From contig CACJQK010000003.1 in NCBI GenBank assembly GCA_902595515.1, forward strand, positions 1 to 64,000: a stretch of 64,000 nt of DNA, written 5' to 3'. The notes under the pieces are model-generated. The model was not told the origin of the DNA. It worked only from the letters and a program-made list of their open reading frames with translations, and did not search any database. Below are positions 18,751 through 27,765 of this stretch, one piece after another. Numbering within the stretch: position 1 is the first letter of the stretch; each line of letters starts with the position of its first letter. Source of the DNA: an uncultured SAR116 cluster alpha proteobacterium (GTDB lineage: Bacteria > Pseudomonadota > Alphaproteobacteria > Puniceispirillales > Marisalimonadaceae). The position numbers and the translations under genes are program-made.

Positions 18751-19524
18751 ATGGAAAAAAAAAATAACAAAAAAGTCATAATAAAAGTAAGTAATTTATC
18801 AAAAAGCTTTAATAACAATATTGTTCTCAAGAATATAAATTTTCAATTGCTCGAAGGAGAGTCTTTAGCAATTATTGGAGCATCTGGTTCAGGAAAATCT
18901 GTACTTTTAAAAAATATAATAGGCATATTACAACCTGACAAAGGGTCAATTATAATTAATGACAAGGAAATGGTGAATTTACCTAGAAGTTTAAAAGAAA
19001 AACTTTTGCTTGATCTTGGAATTACTTTTCAACATGGGGCTTTATTTGATTCTCTTAAAAATTGGGAAAATATAATTTTTAAAACAGCCAATAAAGATAA
19101 AACAAATAATAGACAAGGTAAACAACTAGCATTTTCAATAATTAAACAACTAGGACTTCAACCTGAAATTTTAGATCTGTATCCTTCTGAAATTTCAGGC
19201 GGGATGCAAAAAAGAGTTGCAATAGCAAGAGCAATCTGTGGAAATCCAAAGATTTTATTATTTGACGAGCCTACCTCTGGATTAGACCCAGTAACAGGAA
19301 GTTTAATAGATCAATTAATAAAAAAAGCTGTAAGAACAGTTGGAGGAAGCGCTATAACAATTACTCATGATATGGCATCAGTATGTAGAATTGCTGACAA
19401 GGTTATCTTAATTGATAAACAAACAATTTCATGGACTGGCACGCCAAAAGAAATGTTTGTGTCATCAAACACAAAGATACAAGAGTTTATCAAACCAATT
19501 AATTCTGAAATATTTTTTAAATGA
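18751..19524 (+). CDS. mlaF: Phospholipid-transport ABC ATPase (MlaF family)
   Basis: Cytosolic ATPase partner of the adjacent MlaE permease. The 257-aa protein has Walker A 'GASGSGKSVLL', the ABC signature 'EISGGMQKRVAIARA', Walker B 'ILLFDEPTSGLDPV' and the switch His in 'TITHDMASV'. The 'SGGMQKR' form of the signature is characteristic of MlaF. It overlaps radA by 4 nt (ATGA). Confidence 0.92.
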   Translation: MEKKNNKKVIIKVSNLSKSFNNNIVLKNINFQLLEGESLAIIGASGSGKSVLLKNIIGILQPDKGSIIINDKEMVNLPRSLKEKLLLDLGITFQHGALFDSLKNWENIIFKTANKDKTNNRQGKQLAFSIIKQLGLQPEILDLYPSEISGGMQKRVAIARAICGNPKILLFDEPTSGLDPVTGSLIDQLIKKAVRTVGGSAITITHDMASVCRIADKVILIDKQTISWTGTPKEMFVSSNTKIQEFIKPINSEIFFK

Positions 19525-20888
19525 TTAAATCCAAAAAACTATTTATTTGTCAATCTTGTGGAAGTGTTTATTCAAGATGGATAGGTAAATGTGAACAATG
19601 TAATCAATGGAATACAATAGTCGAAGAAAATATTTCCAAACCATCTGGTATTTTATCAAAATCAAAAGGTAAAGAGATCAACTTTGAAAAACTGAATGAT
19701 GTAAATTACGATTACATAAGAGTTAAGACAAAGAACAATGAGTTAGATAGAGTAATTGGAGGAGGATTTGTACCAGGCTCAGTTACTCTTATTGGAGGAG
19801 AACCTGGCATTGGAAAATCTACCCTGCTATTACAACTTGTAGGAAATCTTTCTAATCAAAAAGAAAAATGTATTTATGTTTCAGGAGAGGAAAGTTTATC
19901 TCAAATTAAAATGAGAGCTGATCGAATTGGCGTTAAAAATGTTGAAATAGAATTTGCTTCAATTACAAACGCTTCAGATATTGCCATAACAATAAATTCA
20001 AAAAAAAAAAGATGTGTATTAGTCATTGATTCTATACAAACTATGTATTTAACTCAACTAGACAGTTCACCGGGAACTGTGTCTCAAGTTAGAGCTTGTG
20101 CGCATGAGTTAATTTTAGCTGCAAAAAAAACAAGCACTATATTAATCCTAGTTGGTCATCTTACAAAAGATGGAGCAATAGCTGGCCCAAAAGTTTTGGA
20201 ACATATGGTTGATACCGTTTTATACTTTGAGGGCGATAATAATTTTCAATATAGGATTTTAAGAAGTGTTAAAAATAGATTTGGTGCCAATAATGAAATC
20301 GGTGTATTTGAAATGCATGAAAATGGCTTAAAAGAAATAGTAAATCCTTCTGCGATGTTTTTGGCTGACAGACAAAAAAACATATCAGGAAGTGCAATTT
20401 TCGCTGGTTTGGAAGGTACAAGACCTATTTTAGTTGAAATTCAAGCGTTAGTTACTCAATCTACATTATCTACCCCTAGAAGAGTAATAGTAGGGTGGGA
20501 TATATCAAGGCTTGCAATGTTATGTGCAGTTTTAGAAGCGAGATGTAAAATTCATCTTTCCAATATGGACATATTTTTGAATATTGCAGGTGGTATAAGA
20601 TTATCTGAACCAGCAGCGGATTTAGCAGTAGCTGCAGCTTTAATTTCCTCTGTTAGGGATATTCCTTTATCTTTTACTAGTATATTTTTTGGAGAAATTG
20701 GACTTTCAGGAGAAATCAGGAAAGTTAACCAGCCAGAGTTAAGAATTAAAGAAGCATCTAAATTAGGTTTTAATAAGATTAATCTTCCTACTAAACAAAA
20801 AATTATAATTAACGAAAATATGAGTTATAACAACTTGAGTATTTTGAGTGACCTAGTAGAATTAATCGATAAAGATAATACAGATTGA
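19521..20888 (+). CDS. radA: DNA repair protein RadA (Sms)
   Basis: Branch-migration helicase/ATPase acting in homologous recombination. In order, it has an N-terminal zinc finger 'CQSCGSVYSRWIGKCEQC', a RecA-like core with Walker A 'GGEPGIGKSTLLLQL', the RadA-specific 'KNRFG' motif, and a Lon-protease-like C-terminal domain ('NIAGGIRLSEPAADLAVAAAL', 'GEIGLSGEIRKV'). At 455 aa it is normal. The start overlaps the mlaF stop. Confidence 0.96.
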   Translation: MIKSKKLFICQSCGSVYSRWIGKCEQCNQWNTIVEENISKPSGILSKSKGKEINFEKLNDVNYDYIRVKTKNNELDRVIGGGFVPGSVTLIGGEPGIGKSTLLLQLVGNLSNQKEKCIYVSGEESLSQIKMRADRIGVKNVEIEFASITNASDIAITINSKKKRCVLVIDSIQTMYLTQLDSSPGTVSQVRACAHELILAAKKTSTILILVGHLTKDGAIAGPKVLEHMVDTVLYFEGDNNFQYRILRSVKNRFGANNEIGVFEMHENGLKEIVNPSAMFLADRQKNISGSAIFAGLEGTRPILVEIQALVTQSTLSTPRRVIVGWDISRLAMLCAVLEARCKIHLSNMDIFLNIAGGIRLSEPAADLAVAAALISSVRDIPLSFTSIFFGEIGLSGEIRKVNQPELRIKEASKLGFNKINLPTKQKIIINENMSYNNLSILSDLVELIDKDNTD

Positions 20889-21424
20889 TGGAATTTTTAA
20901 ATAATTTATATTTTAATATTATTGATATAATAATCTTCGCAGTTATTCTCACATCATGCTTGGTAGCTACTTCAAGAGGTTTTGTTAGAGAATTCTTTAG
21001 TATTGTTTCTTGGATTTTATCTTTATTAGTAGCTTTTAATTTTTTTGATAAATTTAAAACAAAATTGTTAGAACACATATCGCAGGAAATAGTTGTAGAT
21101 TTTATTGCTTTTAGTTTTCCTTTTTTTACAACTTTAATCATTGCTAGCATTATATCTAATTGGTTATCTCCTAAGTTCAATATGAATGGAGTATTGGTTT
21201 TTGACAAAATTTGCGGTTTTGTTTTTGGTATTTTTAGAAGTTTTTTACTTATCATTTTATTTTATCTTGGTTTCCTATACTTAATTGGGAATAACAAAAA
21301 ATTACCAAACATACTTCTTGAATCATACTCATTTAAATATGTAAATTTTTCAGCTAAATATTTAGTGAAAATTTTTAATGATAATCAATTAAAATTAAAT
21401 AAAGAGAAAATTAAAGAATTTTGA
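20888..21424 (+). CDS. cvpA: CvpA family membrane protein
   Basis: Small integral membrane protein named after colicin V production in E. coli; its biochemical role is unsettled. The 178-aa sequence has four hydrophobic helices and the family motif 'SRGFVREFFSIVSWILSLLVAF' in the first loop/helix 2. I start at the ATG at 20888, which overlaps the radA stop (TGATG); the track's 20885 is a TTG. As in many proteobacteria it directly precedes purF, here by 24 nt. Confidence 0.88.
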   Translation: MEFLNNLYFNIIDIIIFAVILTSCLVATSRGFVREFFSIVSWILSLLVAFNFFDKFKTKLLEHISQEIVVDFIAFSFPFFTTLIIASIISNWLSPKFNMNGVLVFDKICGFVFGIFRSFLLIILFYLGFLYLIGNNKKLPNILLESYSFKYVNFSAKYLVKIFNDNQLKLNKEKIKEF

Positions 21425-21448
21425 AACATATAACTTTAGGAAAAAAAA

Positions 21449-22861
21449 ATGTACTGTAAAAATACTGATAAGTATAAAGAAGAATGTGGTGTATTTGGTA
21501 TATTTGGAACCAATGAAGCTTCCGTTTTAACAACATTAGGCCTTCATTCTCTTCAACACAGGGGTCAAGAAGGTGCAGGAATCGTTAGCTTTGACGGAAA
21601 CTCTTTTCATTCAATACGTAAACAAGGTTTAGTAGGAGATAATTTTAACAACAATAATATTTTATCTCAGCTTCCTGGAAAAACGGCGATTGGACATGTA
21701 AGATACTCTACTACAGGAGAGTCTAAGCCCGAAAATCTTCAACCGCTTTTTGCAAATTTAGCTTTGGGTGGTTTTGCATGTGCACATAATGGTAATTTAA
21801 CAAATACTTATTCCATAAAAAAAAAATTAGTTGAAAGTGGTTCTATTTTTCAAACTTCATCTGATACCGAAATTATTCTACAACTTGTAGCCCGATCACA
21901 AAAGAAAAAAATCACCCATAAGTTAGTTGATGCACTAAAACAAATAAAAGGAGCTTATTCACTTGTAATTTTAACAAATAAAAAACTTATTGGGGTAAGA
22001 GATCCTTTTGGAATTCGACCATTAGTGTTAGGAGATAAAGATGGCTCTCCTGTTTTAGCATCAGAAACATGCGCTTTAGATATGATCGGAGCAAAATATA
22101 TTCGTGATATAGAAAATGGTGAGATTGTTGTAATAACCGATAATGGAATAGAGTCTATTAAACCATTTAAAAAAATTCCAGAAAGACCTTGTATATTTGA
22201 AAGAATCTATTTTGCAAGCCCTGATAGTTTAGTAGGCAATAAAACAGTTTATACATACAGAAAAGCATTAGGTGAACAATTAGCTATTGAAAATGATCTA
22301 TTTGCAGATGTAGTTGTGCCAATACCGGATTCCGGTGTTTCAGCAGCCATCGGATTTGCACAGAAATCAAATATTCCATTCGAACTTGGTATTATAAGAA
22401 GCCACTATGTCGGTCGTACATTTATTGAACCTTCTCAAACCATTAGACAATTTGGTGTCAAACTTAAACATAGTGTCAATAAATCATGTATTGAGAATAA
22501 AAAAGTAATATTAATTGATGATTCAATAGTAAGAGGAACTACCGCTAGCAAAATTGTAAAGATGGTTTATGAAGCTGGAGCAAAAGAAGTACATTTAGGA
22601 ATTTCATGTCCTCCGATTTTGCATCCAGATTTTTATGGAATTGACACACCAAATTATAATCAGTTAATTGCATCTAAATCTAATTTAAAAAAAATGACAA
22701 AGTTAGTAGGAGCTAAGTCATTGTTTTTTTTAAGTTTAGCTGGAACCTACAAAGCAATGGGATGTAAAGAAAGAAATACTCATACTCCTCAATTTACTGA
22801 TCACTGTTTTACAGGTGAATACCCAATAGATATCTCTGAAATTTTAGAACTTAATAGATAA
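21449..22861 (+). CDS. purF: Amidophosphoribosyltransferase
   Basis: First committed enzyme of purine synthesis, converting PRPP and glutamine to phosphoribosylamine. The Ntn-hydrolase glutaminase domain begins at the Cys in 'EECGVFGIFG', preceded by a 12-residue propeptide-like leader. The PRPP site is 'VILIDDSIVRGTTASKIVKMV'. Cys residues in 'RPCIFERIYFASPDS' and near the C-terminus ('GCKERNTHTPQFTDHCF') resemble the iron-sulfur form known from B. subtilis, but this is inference. The start has TTAGGA upstream. Confidence 0.96.
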   Translation: MYCKNTDKYKEECGVFGIFGTNEASVLTTLGLHSLQHRGQEGAGIVSFDGNSFHSIRKQGLVGDNFNNNNILSQLPGKTAIGHVRYSTTGESKPENLQPLFANLALGGFACAHNGNLTNTYSIKKKLVESGSIFQTSSDTEIILQLVARSQKKKITHKLVDALKQIKGAYSLVILTNKKLIGVRDPFGIRPLVLGDKDGSPVLASETCALDMIGAKYIRDIENGEIVVITDNGIESIKPFKKIPERPCIFERIYFASPDSLVGNKTVYTYRKALGEQLAIENDLFADVVVPIPDSGVSAAIGFAQKSNIPFELGIIRSHYVGRTFIEPSQTIRQFGVKLKHSVNKSCIENKKVILIDDSIVRGTTASKIVKMVYEAGAKEVHLGISCPPILHPDFYGIDTPNYNQLIASKSNLKKMTKLVGAKSLFFLSLAGTYKAMGCKERNTHTPQFTDHCFTGEYPIDISEILELNR

Positions 22862-22866
22862 AACTT

Positions 22867-23580
22867 ATGAATAATAAACAAATTGTTCTCATTACAGGCG
22901 CTGGAAGTGGCATTGGAGCTGAGACAGCAATAGTACTAGCAAAACAAAATTACCATACAATTATTACTGGAAAATCTATTTCAAGTTTAGAAAAAACTGA
23001 AAAAAAAATTGTTAAAAATGGTGGTACATGTACTGTAGTCAAGCTCGATATGAACGATTTTATTGGTATTGACAAATTAGGGTTGGAAATATTTAAAAGG
23101 TGGAAAAAATTAGATATATTAATTTCAAATGCTGCGATCCTTGGCACTTTAGGTCCTATACACCATCAAAATCATGATGAATTCATTAAAGTACTAAACG
23201 TCAATTTAATTAGCAATCATAGACTAATTAGATCTGTAGAACCACTTTTAAAGAATAGTCCCCAACCAAAAGCTTCTTTCCTGTCATCAACAGTGGCTAA
23301 TGAGGCAAGACCTTTTTGGGGTGCTTATGCTATATCTAAAGCATCACTTCAACATATGGTTAAAATTTGGTCAATGGAAAACCAAAATAATAATTTGTCT
23401 ATTTCAATAATAAACCCTGGAAAAACGAACACAAAAATGAGGAAACAAGCCATGCCTGGTGAGAATGTTGACAATCTGCAAACTCCAAGAGAAGTTGCAG
23501 AAAAAATAAAAAAAATTATTTCTTCTAACAAGATTTACAAAGGCGAAGTAATTGATTTGAATTTAGTTGATTTCGATTAA
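22867..23580 (+). CDS. SDR-family NAD(P)-dependent oxidoreductase
   Basis: Classical short-chain dehydrogenase of 237 aa: cofactor motif 'TGAGSGIGAETA', 'SNAAILG' in place of the usual NNAG, Ser in 'FLSSTVANEARPFWG' and Tyr/Lys in 'AYAISKASLQ'. It resembles the YciK-like SDRs that follow purF in many alphaproteobacteria. The substrate is unknown. It starts 5 nt after the purF stop, so it is probably co-transcribed. Its 3' end overlaps the stop of the converging flagellar-operon tail gene by 4 nt. Confidence 0.85.
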   Translation: MNNKQIVLITGAGSGIGAETAIVLAKQNYHTIITGKSISSLEKTEKKIVKNGGTCTVVKLDMNDFIGIDKLGLEIFKRWKKLDILISNAAILGTLGPIHHQNHDEFIKVLNVNLISNHRLIRSVEPLLKNSPQPKASFLSSTVANEARPFWGAYAISKASLQHMVKIWSMENQNNNLSISIINPGKTNTKMRKQAMPGENVDNLQTPREVAEKIKKIISSNKIYKGEVIDLNLVDFD

Positions 23581-24284
23581 TCTTCTATTATCGCTGGCTC
23601 TAAATAAGAGAAATCAAAATCAATTTTTTCGTCAAATTTTCTAGCAATTTCTTGAGCCTCTTTATCATTTCTAGCACAAAAACTCAAAATTAATCTATAA
23701 TTATTTAGCCTGTAAAAAAATCGTAATGAATCTATTTGACTACTTCCAACATACCAAGATTTTAATATCCAACCTATAAAAAATAACCATGGTGAAATCA
23801 TAAAAAGCATAAAATAAAATACCATGGTAATACCAAAGAAAGTCCATAACCTATTTTGTAACATCCATAGGGGTGGTGCAATACTTGCAAGAATTGAATG
23901 ACTTGTATTAAGTAATGCAGCATTATTTCCGGGTTTTTTGAAAACTTCAAATAAAAAATACAAGTCGTCCCTTTGGAAATAATCTTTTAAATTAATATTT
24001 TTAAGTTCAGGTATTTTTTCAGCAGTAATATCTTCACATATCACACCTAAAGATCCATGAACAAAAGTGTTAAAAAAAACACCTTCTCTGAATAAAGTAA
24101 TTACTTTTTTTTCTTTTATTTCAGATAACTCCTTAGATAGTTCTTCATAACTTTTGTTTACCATTTCTCCATTAAGGGCTATAATAACATCTCCTTCTTT
24201 AAGTTTCATTATGTATGCATTTGAAGATGTTCTTATTGATTTAATCTGGAGGAATGATTTTTCAGTTACAATTTCTTCACTCAT
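23577..24284 (-). CDS. Uncharacterised protein: PDZ-like N-terminus plus membrane hairpin
   Basis: Not recognised as a named family. The first ~70 residues have a PDZ-like pattern ('MKLKEGDVIIALNGEMVNKSYEELSKEL', ending in a strand 'KKVITLFREG'). A linker follows, then two closely spaced hydrophobic segments (about residues 130-170, 'RLWTFFGITMVFYFMLFMISPWLFFIGWILKSWY'). A polar tail has 'RFFYRLNNYRLILSFCARNDKEAQEIARKFD'. The C-terminal half is vaguely reminiscent of the DUF2628 membrane family; this is a weak impression. It is the last gene of the minus-strand flagellar run, 28 nt after the coiled-coil gene, so a flagellar or membrane-associated role is inferred from context only. Confidence 0.7.
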   Translation of the reverse strand: MSEEIVTEKSFLQIKSIRTSSNAYIMKLKEGDVIIALNGEMVNKSYEELSKELSEIKEKKVITLFREGVFFNTFVHGSLGVICEDITAEKIPELKNINLKDYFQRDDLYFLFEVFKKPGNNAALLNTSHSILASIAPPLWMLQNRLWTFFGITMVFYFMLFMISPWLFFIGWILKSWYVGSSQIDSLRFFYRLNNYRLILSFCARNDKEAQEIARKFDEKIDFDFSYLEPAIIED

Positions 24285-24312
24285 TTGATCAAACTCATTA
24301 TATATGTTTTAG

Positions 24313-25026
24313 TTATGGGTATTTAATCCTACTTGTTTTATCAGCAATTTTATTCAAAACATTATTATTTTGTTTTAACAGCTTTGAAATTTGCTGTGCT
24401 TGTATTGCTTGATTTGCCACAATTTTTTTATATATGGCTTTATTACTTATTTGTTGAATAGCTTTTGATATGGATTTGTTATTTGATTTATTAAGTCTTT
24501 GTATATCTGAACTAATTTTTTTATTATTATCTATGCTTGCTTGAGTATTTTTGTTCAACTGATTTACAAGAGTATTTGTGATTAACTGTAATTCGGCAAC
24601 TGTATTTTCGTTAGATGTTTGCATTCTCTTTTCTATCTTATTGAGAGTAACAACCAATTTTTTATTAACTTCTAGTAAATCTCCCTGTTTTTTAATAGCA
24701 CTATCTAAATTTTTTAATGAAGCATTAACTCCATCAACATTTTCTGCAAAAACTACTAAGGCTTCCCTGCTAGTTTCTGTCATGTTAGTCAATTTATCAG
24801 AGGATTGCATGAATAAATATGCACTAACAGTTATAACTACTAAACCTGATATAATTGATGATAAAAATACGATTGTAGTGTATTTATGAATTTGTTTCAC
24901 CTTTGCCTCCAATTTTTCATGCGCTTTTTTAACTTTATTATATTCTGAAGTTACATCAGTTGCTGCATCTGCTGCGTCTAAAGCTAATTTTATGCTTTCT
25001 TGAACAGCTTCCATTTTAGTATCCAT
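24313..25026 (-). CDS. Uncharacterised single-pass coiled-coil protein
   Basis: The 237-aa protein has a short cytosolic helical N-terminus with heptad character ('VKKAHEKLEAKVKQI') and one membrane helix at about residues 52-73 ('IVFLSSIISGLVVITVSAYLFM'). Its long, probably periplasmic tail is rich in Asn, Lys, Gln and Ile and predicted by eye to be a continuous coiled coil. The overall shape recalls a chemoreceptor without signalling domains, or a tether, but no HAMP or known domain is visible. AGGA precedes the ATG. It lies at the tail of the flhB-containing transcript, so a flagellar accessory role is possible but unproven. Confidence 0.72.
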   Translation of the reverse strand: MDTKMEAVQESIKLALDAADAATDVTSEYNKVKKAHEKLEAKVKQIHKYTTIVFLSSIISGLVVITVSAYLFMQSSDKLTNMTETSREALVVFAENVDGVNASLKNLDSAIKKQGDLLEVNKKLVVTLNKIEKRMQTSNENTVAELQLITNTLVNQLNKNTQASIDNNKKISSDIQRLNKSNNKSISKAIQQISNKAIYKKIVANQAIQAQQISKLLKQNNNVLNKIADKTSRIKYP

Positions 25027-25068
25027 TTTATTTATCCTGTAATTTTCAGCTAAAAAAATATAAAATTA

Positions 25069-25257
25069 TCAATCTTTCTCTTTACGATATGCACATTCCA
25101 TACCAGTTGTACTAAATACTTCTAATGATGGTATAAATTTAGATATAAAACCAAATCTTTTGCATCCCCAAGGCCTTTGTTTTCTATGAGTAATGAAAAA
25201 ATAGTCACATCCACGACAAGTGATTCTTTTATTATCATTTTTAATATTCTTTATCAT
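25069..25257 (-). CDS. Small four-cysteine protein of the flagellar cluster
   Basis: The 62-aa protein has the pattern C-x2-C ('ITCRGCDYFFITH'), then 'RPWGCKRFGFISKFIPSLEVFSTTGMECAYR', giving four Cys that could hold a zinc ion. The pattern resembles short proteins often found near flagellar genes in other proteobacteria and commonly mislabelled 'uracil-DNA glycosylase'; that recollection is unverified. Its ATG lies 3 nt after the stop of the preceding 77-aa gene, so it is translated from the same transcript as flhB. Function unknown. Confidence 0.68.
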   Translation of the reverse strand: MIKNIKNDNKRITCRGCDYFFITHRKQRPWGCKRFGFISKFIPSLEVFSTTGMECAYRKEKD

Positions 25258-25260
25258 AAC

Positions 25261-25494
25261 TCAAACTTTATTTTTTTTATTATTATTTTTAAATTCTATT
25301 AATCTATATATTAATTGAGCAATCTTAAATCTAAAAGCACCTAAAACTGCTGTAAAACCAAAAAACCAATATAACGAAGCATTAAAAAAATCACCTTCTT
25401 CACGAAGGGAACTTGCCTCAAAATGACATAACAGTGCAGACCAAATAAACATTGCAGTAATAATAATTTGCCCAAATGTTTTTCTTTTTTTCAC
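25261..25494 (-). CDS. Small hydrophobic protein downstream of flhB
   Basis: A 77-aa product with two likely membrane helices (about residues 8-26 'GQIIITAMFIWSALLCHF' and 38-60 'NASLYWFFGFTAVLGAFRFKIAQ') and a basic tail ('KNNNKKNKV'). No family recognised. It lies 14 nt after flhB and 3 nt before the four-Cys gene, on the same strand, so it is read as part of the flagellar transcript. Good spacing and a tight fit argue it is real. Confidence 0.6.
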   Translation of the reverse strand: MKKRKTFGQIIITAMFIWSALLCHFEASSLREEGDFFNASLYWFFGFTAVLGAFRFKIAQLIYRLIEFKNNNKKNKV

Positions 25495-25508
25495 ATTACC
25501 ACCATTAA

Positions 25509-26654
25509 TTATTTAATTGTTTTTCCGTATTCATCAAAGCTCATATTTTTAGGTATTTCAAACTCAGGATAATCAGTTTCCTCTCCTCTTTCAATTTTAA
25601 AAATATAAGCTAATACGGAAGCAATAGCTGGATAGAGATTTTCAGAAATTTCCTTTCCTATTTCTCCTGTAAAATAAAGAGCTCTAGAAAGTAAAGGACT
25701 TTGAAAAACTGTAACTTTATTTTCATCAGCTAATTTTATGATTTTTTCTGCTATCATTCCTCTTCCCATAGCTAAGATTATTGGAGCACCTTCTGATCCA
25801 ACTTCATACTTAATTGCAACTGCAAAATGTGTTGGGTTAGTGATTACGGCTGACGCATCTTTTACATTATCAAGCGCAGCAGATTGACTAGCAGCTCTAT
25901 TGGCAATTTCATTTTGTAATCTTCTAATTTTTTGTTTAACTTCAGGTGATCCATCCGTATCTTTATGCTCATCTTTTACTTCTTTGATTGTCATTTTTAA
26001 TTTTTCTAAATGTTGGTATTTCTGCCAAATAAAATCAAAAATTGCTATAAAACCTAAAACTATTAATAGCGCAATTGTAAGTTGAGGAAAATTGTAAAGT
26101 AGATTTGATAGAGCAGAATATAAATTACGTTCGGATAAATTAATTATATCTTTCATATTAATATATATTACAAAAAATGTGATTCCCCCTAATAAGCCAA
26201 CTTTAAATAAAGACTTAATTAGTTCGAATAGACCTTTAGAAGAAAAAATTCTTTTTAAACCTGATAATAAATTAATTCTGTTTGATTTAAATTGAAAAGC
26301 TTTTGGAGCAAAATTTATACCTCCAACAGCCATTTGTGTAATTAAAATAATTAATATTAAGGGAATACCAACAATTAAAGTTATGTTAATTACATATTTT
26401 AACAATTTATTGATGCCATAGGCAGGTGATATATTCGTTATGTAATCGAGATCAAATAAGAACAAAGTTTTCCAAATTGCTAAAAAATCTCTAGCAAAAA
26501 AAGGTATTGAAGACAGAACCATTAAACCCATTATTAATGATGTAAAAACAAACATTTCTTTAGATGATAAAACCTGACCATCCTCGGCCGCTTTATCTAA
26601 TTTTCTTTGAGATGGTTCTTCGGTTTTATCTTGTGAATTGTCTTCTTCTGCCAT
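25509..26654 (-). CDS. flhB: Flagellar export apparatus protein FlhB
   Basis: Export-gate component and substrate-specificity switch of the flagellar type III secretion system. It has the N-terminal motif 'DKTEEPSQRKLDKAAEDGQV', four membrane helices, and the cytoplasmic domain with the autocleavage site 'NPTH' (about residue 271, in 'AVITNPTHFAVAI'). I start at the ATG at 26654 (381 aa), which has GAAGGAAG upstream; the track's 14 extra residues overlap the end of fliR. It follows fliR immediately in the transcript. Confidence 0.95.
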   Translation of the reverse strand: MAEEDNSQDKTEEPSQRKLDKAAEDGQVLSSKEMFVFTSLIMGLMVLSSIPFFARDFLAIWKTLFLFDLDYITNISPAYGINKLLKYVINITLIVGIPLILIILITQMAVGGINFAPKAFQFKSNRINLLSGLKRIFSSKGLFELIKSLFKVGLLGGITFFVIYINMKDIINLSERNLYSALSNLLYNFPQLTIALLIVLGFIAIFDFIWQKYQHLEKLKMTIKEVKDEHKDTDGSPEVKQKIRRLQNEIANRAASQSAALDNVKDASAVITNPTHFAVAIKYEVGSEGAPIILAMGRGMIAEKIIKLADENKVTVFQSPLLSRALYFTGEIGKEISENLYPAIASVLAYIFKIERGEETDYPEFEIPKNMSFDEYGKTIK

Positions 26655-26655
26655 T

Positions 26656-27471
26656 TTATGGTCTTCCTTCTTTATAAGAATGAAGAACTTCGTCAATCAA
26701 ATTAATTGCCGTAGCCGTCAAATCAGAAAATGCATTTGAAATTGGCCCAACCCCTAAATACAAAAAAATAAAAACACTAATTAAGGCAATTGGAAAGCCA
26801 AAAGAAAAAAGATTTAGTGATGGGGCAGACCTGGTAATTATACCTATCGAACACTGTATTAATAATAAACCACCTACAATTGGTAAACTTATCAAAGCTG
26901 CAAGGTAAAACATATCTCCAACGGTATTTACAGCAACATTACTTACTTCAGAAAAATTAAAAATTAAGCCAATTGGCAAGTATACATAACTTTCTATAAG
27001 TAATTTTAGTAAAAACAAATGACCGTCTAATGATAAGAAACAAGATATAAGAAATAATGTTAAAACTGTACTTAAAACAAGTGTTTGCCCTCCTGATTGG
27101 GGGTCAATCATGCTTGACATTGATAGACCTGCTGTAGATGCTATTTTCTCACCTGCAACTGCCGCTGCTGAAAAAAGTATATTTAAAATTAATCCTACTG
27201 AAAGTCCGACACCTATTTCAGATAGTATAAGTATAAATAAATTGAAACCTTGCATGTTTTGAATCTCTGGTACTTTAATAACAGGAAATAGAAATGCAGT
27301 TAAACTTATGCTTGCAATAATTCTTACCTGTAAAGGTATTCCTCCTAATGAAAAAAAAGGCGCACTAATTAAAAATGAAGAAATACGTAAAGATGCCACA
27401 AAAAATATTACCATATATTGGTATAAATTAAATAAATTAACTCCCGGTAAAGCAAACTCTATCCCATTCAT
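26656..27471 (-). CDS. fliR: Flagellar export apparatus protein FliR
   Basis: Integral membrane subunit of the FliPQR export-gate core. The 271-aa protein is almost wholly hydrophobic, with about six helices and the family features 'RISSFLISAPFFSLGGIPLQVRI' and 'GEKIASTAGLSMSSMIDPQSGGQ'. Position in fliO-fliP-fliQ-fliR-flhB confirms the name. Its stop is 1 nt before the flhB ATG, so translation is coupled. Confidence 0.94.
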   Translation of the reverse strand: MNGIEFALPGVNLFNLYQYMVIFFVASLRISSFLISAPFFSLGGIPLQVRIIASISLTAFLFPVIKVPEIQNMQGFNLFILILSEIGVGLSVGLILNILFSAAAVAGEKIASTAGLSMSSMIDPQSGGQTLVLSTVLTLFLISCFLSLDGHLFLLKLLIESYVYLPIGLIFNFSEVSNVAVNTVGDMFYLAALISLPIVGGLLLIQCSIGIITRSAPSLNLFSFGFPIALISVFIFLYLGVGPISNAFSDLTATAINLIDEVLHSYKEGRP

Positions 27472-27489
27472 AGTAAATTTCTTTCGTGT

Positions 27490-27762
27490 TTAATTTTGTC
27501 CTACACCAGCAACCTGGTCAAAAATAAAATTAAAGTAATCAACAAGTCCCGTCATAAAAAAATTACCTAATAACCCTATACCTAACATTACTACAATTAC
27601 TTTTGGTACAAAACTAAGTGTCATTTCGTTGATTGATGTTGCGGCTTGAATAATGCCTATCAAAAGACCTATACCGAGTGCTAGAGCTAAGATAGGACCT
27701 GAAACAAGTAAAACCTGATAAAAGGCCATACTCAACATACTAATATTTTCATCAAAGTTCAT
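27490..27762 (-). CDS. fliQ: Flagellar export apparatus protein FliQ
   Basis: The 90-aa, two-helix membrane subunit of the export gate. The family pattern is clear ('FYQVLLVSGPILALALGIGLLIGIIQAATSINEMTLSFVPKV'). AGGAT lies upstream of the ATG. It sits between fliP and fliR with gaps of 3 and 18 nt. Confidence 0.95.
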   Translation of the reverse strand: MNFDENISMLSMAFYQVLLVSGPILALALGIGLLIGIIQAATSINEMTLSFVPKVIVVMLGIGLLGNFFMTGLVDYFNFIFDQVAGVGQN

Positions 27763-27765
27763 TTT

